Shown here piece by piece: positions 24,532-35,755 of a stretch of 64,000 nucleotides of DNA. Source of the DNA: Omphiscola glabra (lineage: Eukaryota; Mollusca; Gastropoda; Lymnaeidae). The translations under genes were made by a program, and so were the position numbers. Location: contig OZ024804.1 of the NCBI GenBank assembly GCA_964017045.1, positions 24,866,899 through 24,930,898 on the forward strand. Direction: 5' to 3'. The notes beneath the pieces were generated by a model, which searched no databases, had not been told where the DNA came from, and worked only from the letters and a program-made list of their open reading frames with translations. Each line of letters begins with the position of its first letter. The stretch's first letter is position 1.

Positions 24532-25976
24532 TTACGGCCAAAGCCCGAAATCAGCCAAATCGGGAACTGGCCGACCAAATCGTGAAATGGCCAATATCGC
24601 CTCACATTGACCGGCCAATTTCCGATCTTTTCTTGATTTCGGGATTTGGCCAGCCTGTTTGCGAAATGGCATGGGGCGATCGGCCAAAGTCGGGAGAAAA
24701 AGGCCATGAGCAGATTTTGGGTGTTTGTATGCCGTCATGCTAATCACATTACATTGATTTTTATTATACTAAATTAACAAAATCGGTCAAATTAGTTTAT
24801 TATAGTAAATTATCAATCTCTATTATCACTTGTTACAACATGATGAGCTTTTATGAATTTCGAATTACACTGCAGTTTGTTATTTTTACATTTGCAATGA
24901 TTTGTTGAGCACTTGGTAGTGCGATGGCATCGAGTGTTGCCTAGAACGGTCAGTGAATGTGAAGAAGCGACGGTTCGTAGTGATTTTTTTTTTCTGTGCC
25001 AATGTGAGCAGTTACGGCCAAAGCCCAAAGTTCGGCCAGTTCCTGAATTGGCCGGCCATTTCGCACTTTGGCCGAGGTGTTTGGACAATGTCCGATGTAC
25101 TGGAAATGGCCGGTGTATATGCTACTTTGGCCGGCCAGTTCGCGAACTGGCGGGAAATCCCTGGCCAATATTCAATGTGCTGATACAAGACTCTCAGATT
25201 ATGTCATAATAAACAAGAAATCAGGAACAAGAGGTCAGTAGCTCATGGTAGTTTGCAAACTCAAGGTGCCAAGATGCTAAAAAATTCAGATGCAAAATTC
25301 CCGCCAGCAAAACTTGGAGATAATGTACGCATCCGTATACCAGATGTTGACAGAGGTCGCGGGGATCCACGAAGCGTCCTTGCATTTGTCATGAACGTCG
25401 AGGGCGCTTTCTACAAGCTAGAAACAGAACATGGTATTCTCAAACAACTGTATTCCAGAAGTGAATTTACCGTTCTGCACGAGAAACTGCTCACATTGGC
25501 ATCCGTGGACACAGAAGAAAAATCACTACGAACCGTCGCGTCTTCACAATCACTGACCGGCGGCCAAGGCTACACTCGATGCAGTTGCACTATGAAGTGC
25601 TCAACAAATCGCTGCAAATGTAAAAATAACAAACTGCTGTGTCATTTGAAATGTCATAAAAGTTAATCTTGTTGTAACAAGGGATGATAGAGATTGGTCA
25701 TTTACTGTAATAAACTAATTTGACTTTTTGGCAATTTCGTATAATTAATAATCAATATAATATGATCATCATTACCGTATACAAACACCCAAAATCTTTC
25801 ATGACCTTTTTCTTCCGACTTTGGCCGATCGCCCCATGCCATTTAGCAAACTGGCTGACCAAATCCCGAAACCTAGAAAAGATCGGACATTGGCCGGTCA
25901 ATGTGATACGATATTGGCCAGTTCTCGATTTGGCCGGTCAGTTCCCGATTTGGCCGATTTCGGGCTTTGGCCGTAA
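24532..25976. mobile_element. Composite integrase-type DNA transposon with long inverted repeats
   Basis: Outer ends are TTACGGCCAAAGCCCGAAAT and its complement (ending 25976). 24532-25011 is an inverted copy of 25486-25976, about 480 bp, including the 3' end of the coding sequence. A third terminus, TTACGGCCAAAGCCCAAAGT, starts at 25012, so 25012-25976 looks like an internally deleted element fused to an inverted 3' end. Subterminal regions are packed with GGCCAA/TTGGCC motifs, likely transposase sites. The target duplication is masked by flanking TA repeats. Confidence 0.75.
25202..25666 (+). pseudogene. C-terminal fragment of integrase-like (KRBA2/Ginger-related) transposase
   Basis: Open from about 25202; the first ATG is at 25274, but similarity starts upstream, so this is a truncated tail rather than a full gene. 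Features: FPPAKLGDNVRIRIPDVDRG, then RGDPRSVLAFVMNVEGAFYK, EHGILKQLYSRSEFTV, a SLRTVASSQSLTGGQG linker and a terminal Cys-rich module (CSCTMKC, RCKCKNNKLLC, CHKS). This order is the C-terminus of KRAB-A-domain-protein-2-like integrases common in molluscs. The DDE core is missing. Family assignment is from memory of the motif set. Confidence 0.7.
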
Positions 25977-26354
25977 CATATGTATATATATATATATATA
26001 TATACATTTTTTTGTTGTATGTGTCACTTAATTATTATTATTTAAAAAAATTCTTTTTGTCTGTGTAACTAAATAAACAGATGTCCATTCGTTTTTCAAC
26101 ATTAAACTTCATTGTTACCTTTGACATGAGAGCGAAGAAGTCGAAAAATTTGAAAGTGGTGGAGTCTAGCAATAAAAAAAATAGTTTGATGTGCAAAACA
26201 TACGGAACACTGCTCTAGAAGCTAGACCAGGGTACACAACCTGGGTTAATCGCAACCTCAGGGGTACTAGGATGCCTTTCCGCAGATGTGAGGAAATGGG
26301 ATTATAAGTAAAGAGAGGCCATTGAACTTAAAGTTATGTTAAAAATGTTTATGA

Positions 26355-26560
26355 TGTGCTGGGTGGCCGAGCGGTCTAAACTGAATCAATACGAGACTTG
26401 TGGTGTTAATTCCCAGCAAAAGTCTAGACTACGAGACCAGCAGAAATAACACCAGCATCCCCCGGGTAGATGGGGGTCGTTAACCTTTGATGGCAAATCA
26501 TATAAGAGAAGAAACATTCTGAAATCAAACCCGTAGTGTAGTAGCCGTTATGACAGTGGA
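26355..26560 (+). mobile_element. tRNA-derived SINE, copy 1, truncated
   Basis: GTGCTGGGTGGCCGAGCGGT is a tRNA-Ser/Leu-like head with an A box. The B box is degenerate (GTTAATTCCCA). It is followed by the body shared with 58783-59221 (GGGTAGATGGGGGTCGTTAA, TAAGAGAAG). The 3' tail is missing. Confidence 0.75.
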
Positions 26561-27639
26561 ACGCATAAAGAGCATAGTGAAACACACAAACACACACACA
26601 CAACACTGCTGGTCATCTACTGCACCCTGGTTTATTTCTAGTGGTCTTAAAACTAAGTCATGCCATTGGATCAAATAAGCTGAGAGTGAGACTGACGAAT
26701 CGAGCAATGCCTCGATCATCTTCCTTTGGCCATCGTCGCATAAGAAAAAAAGACCACTAATGATATAAAAGTTAATATGTTTATTATTATTACAAAAAAA
26801 GTTTTACAACTATCTCTCTCTGTAATTTAATTTAACTTCAAATGCATCATTAGTTTTGTAGAAGTAAGAGCACTGACGTAGGAATTGCAAATAGATGGGG
26901 AGGTCCAGCCGGGGTGTCGCTATTTTTTATATGCATTGAGGGGCAGCATATTTTATGTGGGGTGGGGGAAGCGGCAAAACTCTTAACTCGCCAAGGGCGG
27001 CACTAACCATAGTTACTCACTCTGGATGAGAGACTTAGTTAAACTATTCGTAAAAGATCTAGAAAATATTGGGAAACACTGTTCTAATGTTTACTGCCTT
27101 TCTCGCTAATGCAAACTTGCAGGGATGTGATCGACGCAAAATTAACTTTGTACAGCATGGTTTCCCAAACTAGCATTGCCAAAACGCTATAGGATGATGG
27201 TGGGATTTCAAGGGGGGCGAGGGGAAAGAGTCACTGTAAGATCAGTAAGTTATAGACTTTTAAGTTATGATATAAATGTTAAAAGATTTTACTTAAAAAT
27301 CTTCAGTTAACTTTTATTTATTATAAGGAGTCATACGTTTCCTTTGTAACTTCTATAGTTTTCATTGTGATTCAGTAAAATGGGAGAAATCCAATTTTTT
27401 TCCAACTGTAAAATGCATTGTTAATTTTTAATGGTTGCGAGACAAAATTTTTCTATACATGGAAAAAAATGGTGTGGAGTGGGTTTAGAAAAGGTTTGAC
27501 AACCCTCGTGTACTGAAATTAAAACGTACCTTCTCTTTTAGGCGTGTAATATACTTACATAATCATACATTTCTTCTTCTTTACTTTGAGGGCCCACCAT
27601 CAAATAAATGATAATTCTGGCTCCCATTTTTTGTAGAGA
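26561..27639. other. Intergenic, no gene seen
   Basis: AT-rich with CA repeats near 26585-26602. No domain recognised. Confidence 0.5.
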
Positions 27640-28622
27640 GGGTTGGCGATGTTTCTGTTTCTGTTTTGAAGAGGATACTTCACTCAGTATTAGGAACTGT
27701 CGGCTGGAATGCAGGAGGCAATAGACGCAAATATATCAAATGTTTTCGCCTCAACTGTTTCTTTTGGAAGCCTTGTTCAAGTCCCTGTTTATCTTTGGCA
27801 GGAATTAATAGTTCCTGTACTATGTTCTTGCTGATATGAGCCGAAACTGCCTGTCATGGCCTCGTCGCAATTTTGGGGTAGAAGGACGAGTTTCTGTTTA
27901 ATGCTGGAGCAGGGGACCAGCCCATATTTTATTTTGTACATCATGGAGATCCTAGATAATCGTCACCGTTGTTCCATTGGTGACCAGCCCAGTGTTTCCA
28001 ACATGATACCATGCTTGAGGTATTCCTATAGGTTCAGGACAAAGCGTGGTGCCCGTCGTTGGACCGCCATAAACATGTCGATGCTCTTTTGGGTGGAACG
28101 GTCCCAGACTAAATATGCCTAATCTAAAAGTGGCCGGACCAAGGTTTTTTCGTGCACGCTCGGGTTGTTGATCCTTAGATTTCGACATAGGAACCCCAGG
28201 GTCTTTTTGCCCCCTTGCACACATTGTTAAAATGCTCGTCCCAGCGGACCTCTATTTGAATGTTGACACCGAGGTACCTTAAGGAGAAAACTGGCTCAAG
28301 CAATTGGCCATGCATTTCGTAAGGATGGTGAAGAGTGGTTCTACTTCTGGAGACTGACAGGGTCTGGCACTTGAAATTCCATGTCCAAGCTCATCTCCCA
28401 CTCAGCTAACTGATGAATCTCCTGTTGTAGCTGGTGCTGGTCAGTGCTGTCAGCGATGGTCCTGTACACCCCCGTGTCGCCTGTGAACATTCTTGCTTGG
28501 GAGGTCAGCTTCTCGGGCAGTTCATTGATGTATGCAAGGAACAAACAAGGGCATAGTAATGAGCTCTTTGCGGACCCCTTACTTACCACCGACAAAGGAG
28601 GTGCATGTTCCGTCGTATACAT
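27640..28622 (-). pseudogene. LINE reverse transcriptase 3' part, degenerate
   Basis: On minus, 28622 to about 28341 reads LLCPCLFLAYINELPEKLTS, then ARMFTGDTGVYRTIAD (the FADD box decayed to FTGD), then HQLAEWEMSLDMEF, the palm region of a jockey/CR1-like RT. Further down, scattered pieces in shifted frames (27850-28260) resemble the thumb and C-terminus (PLL.YA..VWD, AVQRRA.RFVLN), broken by stops. Not functional. Confidence 0.8.
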
Positions 28623-28639
28623 TTATAATACTACACTGC

Positions 28640-28835
28640 ATATGTATAGCTTCACACACTACACACGTAAAGCTTCACATACTACACACGTAAAGCTTCA
28701 CACTCTACACACGTAAAGCATCACACATTACACACTTAAAGCTTCACATACTACATATGTAAAGCTGCACATACTACATATGTAGAGCTTCACACACTAC
28801 CCACGTAAAGCTTCACACACTATACACGTAAAGCA
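28640..28835 (+). repeat. 23-bp minisatellite, forward array
   Basis: About eight units of 23 bp built on AGCTTCACACACTACACACG plus TAA. Its reverse complement forms the array at 29668-30066. Confidence 0.92.
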
Positions 28836-28842
28836 TGTTTGT

Positions 28843-28917
28843 CACCAGAGCATGTTATAATAAGAGCAGTGTATCACCTGAGCATGTTATAATAAGAGCA
28901 ATGCGTCACCAGAGCAG
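28843..28917 (+). repeat. 32-bp tandem duplication
   Basis: GAGCATGTTATAATAAGAGC occurs at 28848 and 28880, with a partial third unit (CACCAGAGC). Confidence 0.8.
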
Positions 28918-29667
28918 GCTGACTTTTAGGATGTCTATGGGTATCTTTGGATGGAGGTGACACCATAAGTTTACCGCACAGGGTGGAACCAATTATCGTC
29001 ACGCCACTGAGCATAAGATAAAAAGGCGACTGGGCAAAAATGACATAGACGAGACGTGAGCGCCAGCTGCCGAGCCACTTGTAACCACAAGTTATTGGGT
29101 GCGTTTGATTTTCCCACAGACCAGATGCAGTTATGCCAGAAAAGATTATTTCGTTAAAAAAAAAATCACTTTTCGAATATAATTTCATTTACGTCTATTG
29201 AGCCTTCGTTACGCCCACGTTTTCCATCTTTACCCCAGTTCATCGAAGACTGATTTAGAGAGTGTATGATGAAGGCTGAACAGTATCACGTGATGACAAT
29301 CTCATAAAATCACTGACAAATAAAAAAAACCCGTGAGACACGCTTGTGTCGTAAGAGTTTCACTTTTAAAAGTTCTAGATAATAGTTTAAGCTTTCATTG
29401 GATGTTCATGAAAATGATATTGTAAGATTTAAAGAATAATAAAGATATACAAGAAAACGGCAGATGCGAACAATGGTGCGTGCTGTTGTTTTATTTTTAG
29501 AGAATAAATAGCAGAACAATAAAGTTCAGGTTTGAAAAGAAAAGAGAGGACAAAGGTTTAACACAACTTGTTCTGCTATTTTTTTTTTACTTCACACGTC
29601 TTGAACGCAGTCCCACATATCGTATCCTCTAATCGAGAACAATTCAAATCATTAGGATATTAATAGT
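28918..29667. other. Spacer between inverted arrays, no gene seen
   Basis: Lies between the two inverted 23-bp arrays. No coding domain recognised. Confidence 0.5.
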
Positions 29668-30066
29668 AGTATGTGAAGCTTTACGTGCGTAGTGTTTGAA
29701 GTTTTACGTGTGTAGTTTGAAGCTTTACGTGTGTAGTATATGAAGCTTTACGTGTGTAGTCTGTGAAGCTTACCGTGCAGTGGCGTAGTGAGGGGGGGCA
29801 AGGGGGGCATCATGCCCCGGGCGCTACTCACAAAGGGGGCGCCAAATGGTATATTTTACTATAATATTGTATGGCTTTCGAATGGGGGGACGCTAAAAAG
29901 GTCTTAAGGGGCGCTAAAAAGGGATTGTGCCCCGGGCGTGAGTTAAGCTCGCTACGCCACTGTTACCGTGTGTAGAATGTGAAGCTTTACATATGTAGTA
30001 TGTGATGCTTTACATATGTAGTGTGTGAAGCTTTACTTGTGTAGTGTGTTAAGCTTTATGTGTGTA
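29668..30066 (-). repeat. 23-bp minisatellite, inverted array split by a MITE
   Basis: Units of GAAGCTTTACGTGTGTAGT type run 29668-29777 and 29963-30066. They are the reverse complement of the 28640 array. A hAT-like MITE sits inside at 29778-29962. Confidence 0.9.
29778..29962 (+). mobile_element. hAT-like MITE (family A), copy 1
   Basis: 185 bp; ends CAGTGGCGTAGTGAG and CTCGCTACGCCACTG. Perfect 8-bp target duplication TTACCGTG (29770-29777, 29963-29970). The interior has GCCCCGGGCG and GCGCTAAAAAG motifs shared with copies at 34337 and 43822. Confidence 0.9.
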
Positions 30067-31221
30067 GTTAAAAAATAATTTTCGGCCGAAACTGAAGCCG
30101 AAACCAAAAGCTTAACGATACTTTAGCCCGAAACCAAAGCCAAAACCAAAATTTTAACGAGACTTTTGTCCGAAACCGAAAGATTTTAAACATTTTAAAG
30201 CTCGTTTTCGCACACCATCTGCGCATTGTTATTTGTCTTAAGTAACTCTCATAAAATTGACTCATGAAGATGACCCACCCACACCCTCTTTGTTTTTTTT
30301 GCAGTGTCACTTTGAGCATCGGTAAGCTGTAAACGTCCCAACTACTTTTTTTTTTCAGCCAACCGAACTTGTTGGAGCCTTAACATCCATGTTTACCATC
30401 CAAATTGGATCGGGATTAACTTTGAAATTGTCAAGTTACCATTTTCCCTTGAATGTTAGCCCCCTTAGTTTGTCATCACACACACACACCCACTCACACC
30501 CACTCACACATCACCGGAGAGAACACAAATATGTAACCATTTTTGTCGTATCTTTAACGTGAAAGGCTCTCGATAATAATCCATATTAGAGCACATGTAT
30601 TCTGTATTCTTAATGTTACTGTCAAAGTGTGAAATCCAGCCATTCTATAGAATGCATAGTTAAAGTGTATAAATGGTTTTTTTTTTTTACACTTAGTAGT
30701 ATTTTACACTTTAACTAGGCGTTCTATTGAATGGCTAGATTACGCACTTCGCAAGTAACATATAAATATATAAATAAATCGAACCTTTTTTTTTTGGGTC
30801 ATGTCATTCTAGAATACAGAAATCAATACTATACCAAAAATGTAATTTAAGCTTGCTTCCACCTACTATAACTTGTACTAGGCCTAAAATATTAAAAAGA
30901 AATTAGTTGTTGTAGGTTTATAGTAAATAGCCTAATAAACTAATATTACTATATTAGTATTAATATAACTTTCTTAAAGGCTTTTTTCAAGTTAGTATGT
31001 TTTTAATCTATTTAATAATACATTTTAACAAATTGCTAATTTGATTTAATACTTAGGCTACATTATGTGTGTCTTTACTTTTACTTTCAGTTTTAGTGTC
31101 TAGTGTTATTTAGTATTATATAGGACCTAGGCTATAATTATACTCAAAGGAATTGTAAAATTATTGACATATCAGTCAATGTCTTGTTTGAGATTGGGTA
31201 ATATATAAATTAGGCTATAAA
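30067..31221. other. Intergenic, with decayed CCGAAACC repeats
   Basis: 30080-30190 has several diverged CCGAAACCAAAGC-type units. A hairpin is listed separately. No gene seen. Confidence 0.45.
30624..30753. repeat. 130-bp imperfect inverted repeat (MITE-like hairpin)
   Basis: Arms of about 48 bp around AGCCATTCTATAGAATGC / AGCCATTCAATAGAACGC, each followed by TAGTTAAAGTGTA, with a T-rich loop. No target duplication assigned. Confidence 0.65.
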
Positions 31222-31269
31222 ATGTTTGTTAAAATACATGAAATAAATATATATCTCACCCCACAGAAG

Positions 31270-31512
31270 CCAGGTCGATTAATTAGAGCCAAGCACTCAC
31301 TAAACACTGACTTAACCTCTGACAACCCCGTGAGAAATTACACCCGGAACAATAGCAAATGCTTCAATGTGCCTCGGAGTAACACAGTGCAACATAAACA
31401 ATCATTCTTTCCATGTACAATAATCGCTAGAAACCACCCGGACAATACCGCCGTGAACTCGACATCTATCGAAATCTTCAAGGCTGCCCTGGCATCTGCT
31501 AGGAGCCATTAG
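31270..31512 (+). pseudogene. 3' end of a LINE ORF2
   Basis: Reads VPRSNTVQHKQSFFPCTIIA and then STSIEIFKAALA before a stop. This is the conserved C-terminal block of non-LTR polymerases (a QxSFFPRTI...WN.LP....S.E.FK..L pattern). The Trp-Asn core has decayed to RNHPDN. Only the last 80 codons remain. Confidence 0.7.
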
Positions 31513-32236
31513 CATGGCAGCATCGCTTCTCCAACCGTTGCATATATGCCAGTATATGGATGCAGCAACGTACCCTAGCAGAACCAGAACATTAATAAGA
31601 CTCAACAACGTCATAGTAATTATATTTCTTATAGTACATAGTAACAAGGTTAACGTTCAATTTTTCTAATGAAATTTAAAAAAACCTGAGTTTTAATGAG
31701 CACAAATCTTGAATATTAGAAAAGAAACTAGAAATTGTATAAATTCAGAATAAAGATTAGATGTTGTATTTAAAAAAAAACAACTAAATGTTCATTATTC
31801 TCTTTTTTTACATTTGTTTTCCTTACACTTACGCGTGACTAATATGGTGTTAGATTTAAAAATAATATTTCGTTGTCAATGAAAACATTTATGAGCATGA
31901 TTTTGATGACTGTCAATTGATCAATTAATTGAATAAGCATAGGGAACCCAAATATAATTTTTTTGTATAAAAAAAAAATAATAATGGAAATGTTACCATT
32001 TTCTAAATATTTTTCTTCACAATACTATTTACCATTGACTCTGACAATATTGATGAGCAAGATAATGATAAATCAAAATATGTGTCACAAATAAATGATT
32101 GGAATAAGACTAGGGTTCCCATTTTCTTTTCAAATAGTAATACAAAAATAATAATATAAATATTTCAATTCCTCTAGTTGTTGTTTTTCCAACAAAACTA
32201 ATATCCATTCCCATCGCCTTAGTAAAGTTTCATTTA
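31513..32236. other. AT-rich intergenic, no gene seen
   Basis: No feature recognised. Confidence 0.5.
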
Positions 32237-32795
32237 GGCTGCCCCTATTGGTACCCGGGTACCAGAATTGAGAGGTTGACTGCACCTATTGGTACGCGGG
32301 TACCAGAATTGAGAGGTTGGGATGGCTGCACCTATTGGTACCCGGGTACCAGAATTGAGAGGTTGGGATTTAAAAAAAAGATTTAAAATATTATTGTTGG
32401 GTTTGTAAGACCAAATGAGGTATCAAATGAAAGATAATTGAATGTACTATACGTTTGTAAACTTAATTCTTCATTTTAACTGAAATAAACTACTATAAAG
32501 GACACCAGAATAGCATTAGTCAAAATGGAACCGGACACGCAGCGCCGACATTCGCACCCGGGTGCCATTTGGCTCATTGCTATTCGGATGTCATTTGTGG
32601 TAGTTTATTTTAGTAAAACTGAAGAATTAATATTATAAACGTATAGTCCATTCAATTATCTTTCATTTGATACCTCATTTGGTCTTACAAACCCAACAAT
32701 AATATTTTAAATCATTTTTTAATCCAAAGGTCTCAATTCTGGTACCCGTGTACCAATAGCCACCTCTCACTTCTGGTACCCGTGTACCTATAGCC
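32237..32795. mobile_element. Foldback element with iterated palindromic ends
   Basis: Arms of about 130 bp (32380-32510 and 32583-32715) are highly similar in inverted orientation around a 70-bp centre. Outside them the left end has three iterations (32244, 32285, 32331) and the right end two of a unit carrying GGTACCCGGGTACC or a variant, itself a palindrome. The centre holds a related CACCCGGGTGCC. No coding capacity. Confidence 0.85.
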
Positions 32796-33095
32796 ACTTC
32801 GTTTCATTTTTGTAAATATTTGACAAGTACGTCATCATGCAGCTTTGGACAGTGTTCGCAGAGGATTTAAAAAAAATATATATTACACGTTGACAGCAAG
32901 ACGTCGAGCAATAATGAAAATCAGATTGCCGGCAGACAGACAGGGCGAAAATCTGACATCTGGTAGAACACAGAAGACCTCAATCACTTTGGGCCCGAAA
33001 TCGAAGATAAACCGAAACTTAACTTTTCTTACCTTAACACGAAATTCTGTCTGTCTCTAGTGTCGTGAGTGTGTCATCCAATTGGGTGGATGTCG

Positions 33096-33361
33096 TCCCA
33101 CTGTGAACGTATCATTACCCTCTGAGGGTGTCTACCCACTGTGAACGTATCATTACCCTGTGAGGGTGTCTACCCACTGTGAACGTATCATTACCCTGTG
33201 AGGGTGTCTACCCACTGTGAACGTATCATTACCCTGTGAGGGTGTCTACCCACTGTGAACGTATCATTACCCTGTGAGGGTGTCTACCCACTGTGAACGT
33301 ATCATTACCCTGTGAGGGTGTCTACCCACTGTGAGGGTGTCTACCCACTGTGAGGGTGTCT
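33096..33361 (+). repeat. 38-bp minisatellite
   Basis: Six full units (starts at 33100, 33138, 33176, 33214, 33252, 33290) with core CACTGTGAACGTATCATTAC, then two shortened units lacking that core. Confidence 0.93.
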
Positions 33362-34336
33362 CGGGTGCTTATGCTCAAAACGTCAAAACGTTGTCTAAAT
33401 TCCTTCCAGCTTCATTTGCGAACAAAGATTTTTAACTCAAATGAAAATAAAACTATTCACGCAAATCAATTAAATAACCCCTAAGACCGTATCCCAATTT
33501 TTTTTAAGTTTAAAAAGCTCAAATTTTGATGTCATTTATAAAAGTAAAATATAACTTTTACAAAATTTGAAGTGAAATCCATTTTTTTAATAGAACGATT
33601 TTATTATTTATGTTGTACTTTTATAAACATAACCAGAGTCCTTGCGTGACTTTTGGAGGCCCCCCCCCCCCCCCCGTCACTATTCGATTTTGGGCTCCCC
33701 GCATTCAAAGTTGATTGTTAATTTGTTTTTCCAATGTCACAACGTTGAGCCCCTTAAATATCAGAGGCCCATTTCAGCCGCAAAGGTCACGCAAAGGCTC
33801 TGTCCGTAAAAAATAGATTCAATAAACCAATTATCAATTAAATACGTTCTCATTTTCTTCCTTTCAAATCGTGGATAACGCCGAGGTAAACAAATATATT
33901 TGGCAGCAATGGCTAAATTCGCCGAACTCTGCTATAAATATATATATATTTATAAAATCCCAAACCCATAAAATCCCAACCACAGTTTATAAAAGCACAA
34001 TGATCAATAACTTCCGTGTGTGTCGCGTCATAATTTTTGTGTAAAACAAATGTAGCTTGCCCGTGGATGCCGACTACATTTTTACATTGGGTTTGGTTCC
34101 AAAGTAATGTTTGTCACATCTAGACTCGTTTCCAGTTGTATTCTGAGTAGAGTATTACAGACCTTATAACCTAATATATATATATATATATATAAACAAC
34201 TTTTAAAATGAATAATTCTTTCCTCACGTCATCCAATCCATGTTTTACTCAGCCCAGCCATGACAGCAATGAATGATATGAAAGCAGAGTAATCCACCCC
34301 GAGCTTAAAGCTGTTTCTTTCCTACGTGGTCCTAAC
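33362..34336. other. Intergenic, no gene seen
   Basis: C-run at 33660-33675 and TA repeats near 33943 and 34173-34192. No gene recognised. Confidence 0.5.
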
Positions 34337-34501
34337 CAGTGGCGTAGCGAGGGGGGGAGGGGGCATCATGCCCCGGGCGCTACTCACAGAGGGGCGCCAA
34401 ATGGTATATTTTACATATAATATTGTATGGTTTTCAAATGGAAGGGGGGGCGCTAAAAAGGTATTGTGCCCCGGGCGTGAGTTAAGCTCGTTACGCCACT
34501 G
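34337..34501 (+). mobile_element. hAT-like MITE (family A), copy 2
   Basis: 165 bp; left end CAGTGGCGTAGCGAG, right end CTCGTTACGCCACTG. Perfect 8-bp target duplication GTCCTAAC (34329-34336, 34502-34509). Same orientation as copy 1. Confidence 0.92.
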
Positions 34502-34725
34502 GTCCTAACCCATATTAAAAAATGCGAAAAGACACCGATTAAAAATTTCTTTAATATTTGTTTTGTATTTGATCTATTTAAAATGTCCACGAATTTTTTT
34601 AATGTAAAATTGTATATTGTTTTGAGGATTTGGATACCAACGTATAAGAATGCCAAGGATATCTGCTTACAATCATTATTTAAATGTAATATTTCAGAAA
34701 AGTTATACAACCAATAAAAATGGTC

Positions 34726-34767
<42 letters not shown>

Positions 34768-35227
34768 TGAAAAGTTAAGGAGGGAGACAAAAACTGACAA
34801 AGGAGAAAAGAGAGAGGAAACATAAGAGGAGAATGTGAGATGAGAAAGCTCTCAGAATAATTTTCCCCAAAATCTATATAATTATTTAGCATAACATTGC
34901 AGAAGGAACCCTCGCTGTTCTGTCGTACTGGGACGTTTCAGCAGAGCAACTTGCTCGTTATTCTGTCGTTTGCTGGGTCTCCACTGTTTTAGTAGTCAAC
35001 AGTACCCTGAGTATAGGCCCATGGGTCAGTACCGAATGACCCCGTCCAGGCGTTTTTTTGTACGTCAGCTTAGCTTGATTGGTGCGTTGTACTCTTTATC
35101 CAAGGAATCTCAACTTTTGTTGTTTAGGACCCTTTTTAAAATCATCATTCTCCACGTGGATAGGCCTATCGTGAAAATCCCGACATGTTTGTATGTGTGT
35201 TTTCATATCCTGTAAAAATATCTACTA
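34502..35227. other. Intergenic with GA repeat
   Basis: A GA-rich tract lies at 34725-34768. No gene recognised. Confidence 0.5.
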
Positions 35228-35470
35228 TCATTGTCGCACTTCATTTCACATCATTTAACACATTATTCACAACTTTCACACTTCATTTCATATCATGTAT
35301 CACAATATTCAGAATAACTGTCACACTTCATTTCATATCATGTATCGCAATATTCACGATAACTGTCACACTTCATTTCATATTATGTAACACAATGTTC
35401 ACGATAACTGTCACACTTCATTTCAAATCATGTAACACAATATTCACAATCGCTGTCGCACTTCACATGC
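35228..35470 (+). repeat. 45-bp minisatellite
   Basis: About 5.4 copies with core GTCACACTTCATTTCATATC; diverged. Confidence 0.9.
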
Positions 35471-35577
35471 AGGTTGTATGAAGTCCCTTGGTAACAAATC
35501 TTGTAACAAAATCAACCCCTGCCCTACGTCATTACCTGGATTCGGCGATTTATATGGGATTTATAAAGCGCTAGTTA

Positions 35578-35755
35578 AACTGTGAAGAGAATACAAGCCA
35601 TCTAAAAACAAGAATCTTAAATTTAAATATATAAAATAATTATTCCAATCATTAAAAAACTGTCAGATAAACTGTGAAGAGAATACAAGCCATCTAAAAA
35701 CAAGAATCTTAAATTTAAATATATAAAATAATTATTACAATCATAAAAAAACTTT
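35578..35755 (+). repeat. 92-bp tandem duplication
   Basis: Two near-identical copies; TGTGAAGAGAATACAAGCCA at 35581 and 35673. Confidence 0.92.

Noticed and set aside
27952..28224. 90-codon minus frame
   Set aside because: Wrong frame across the decayed LINE RT; the real RT pieces lie in other frames.
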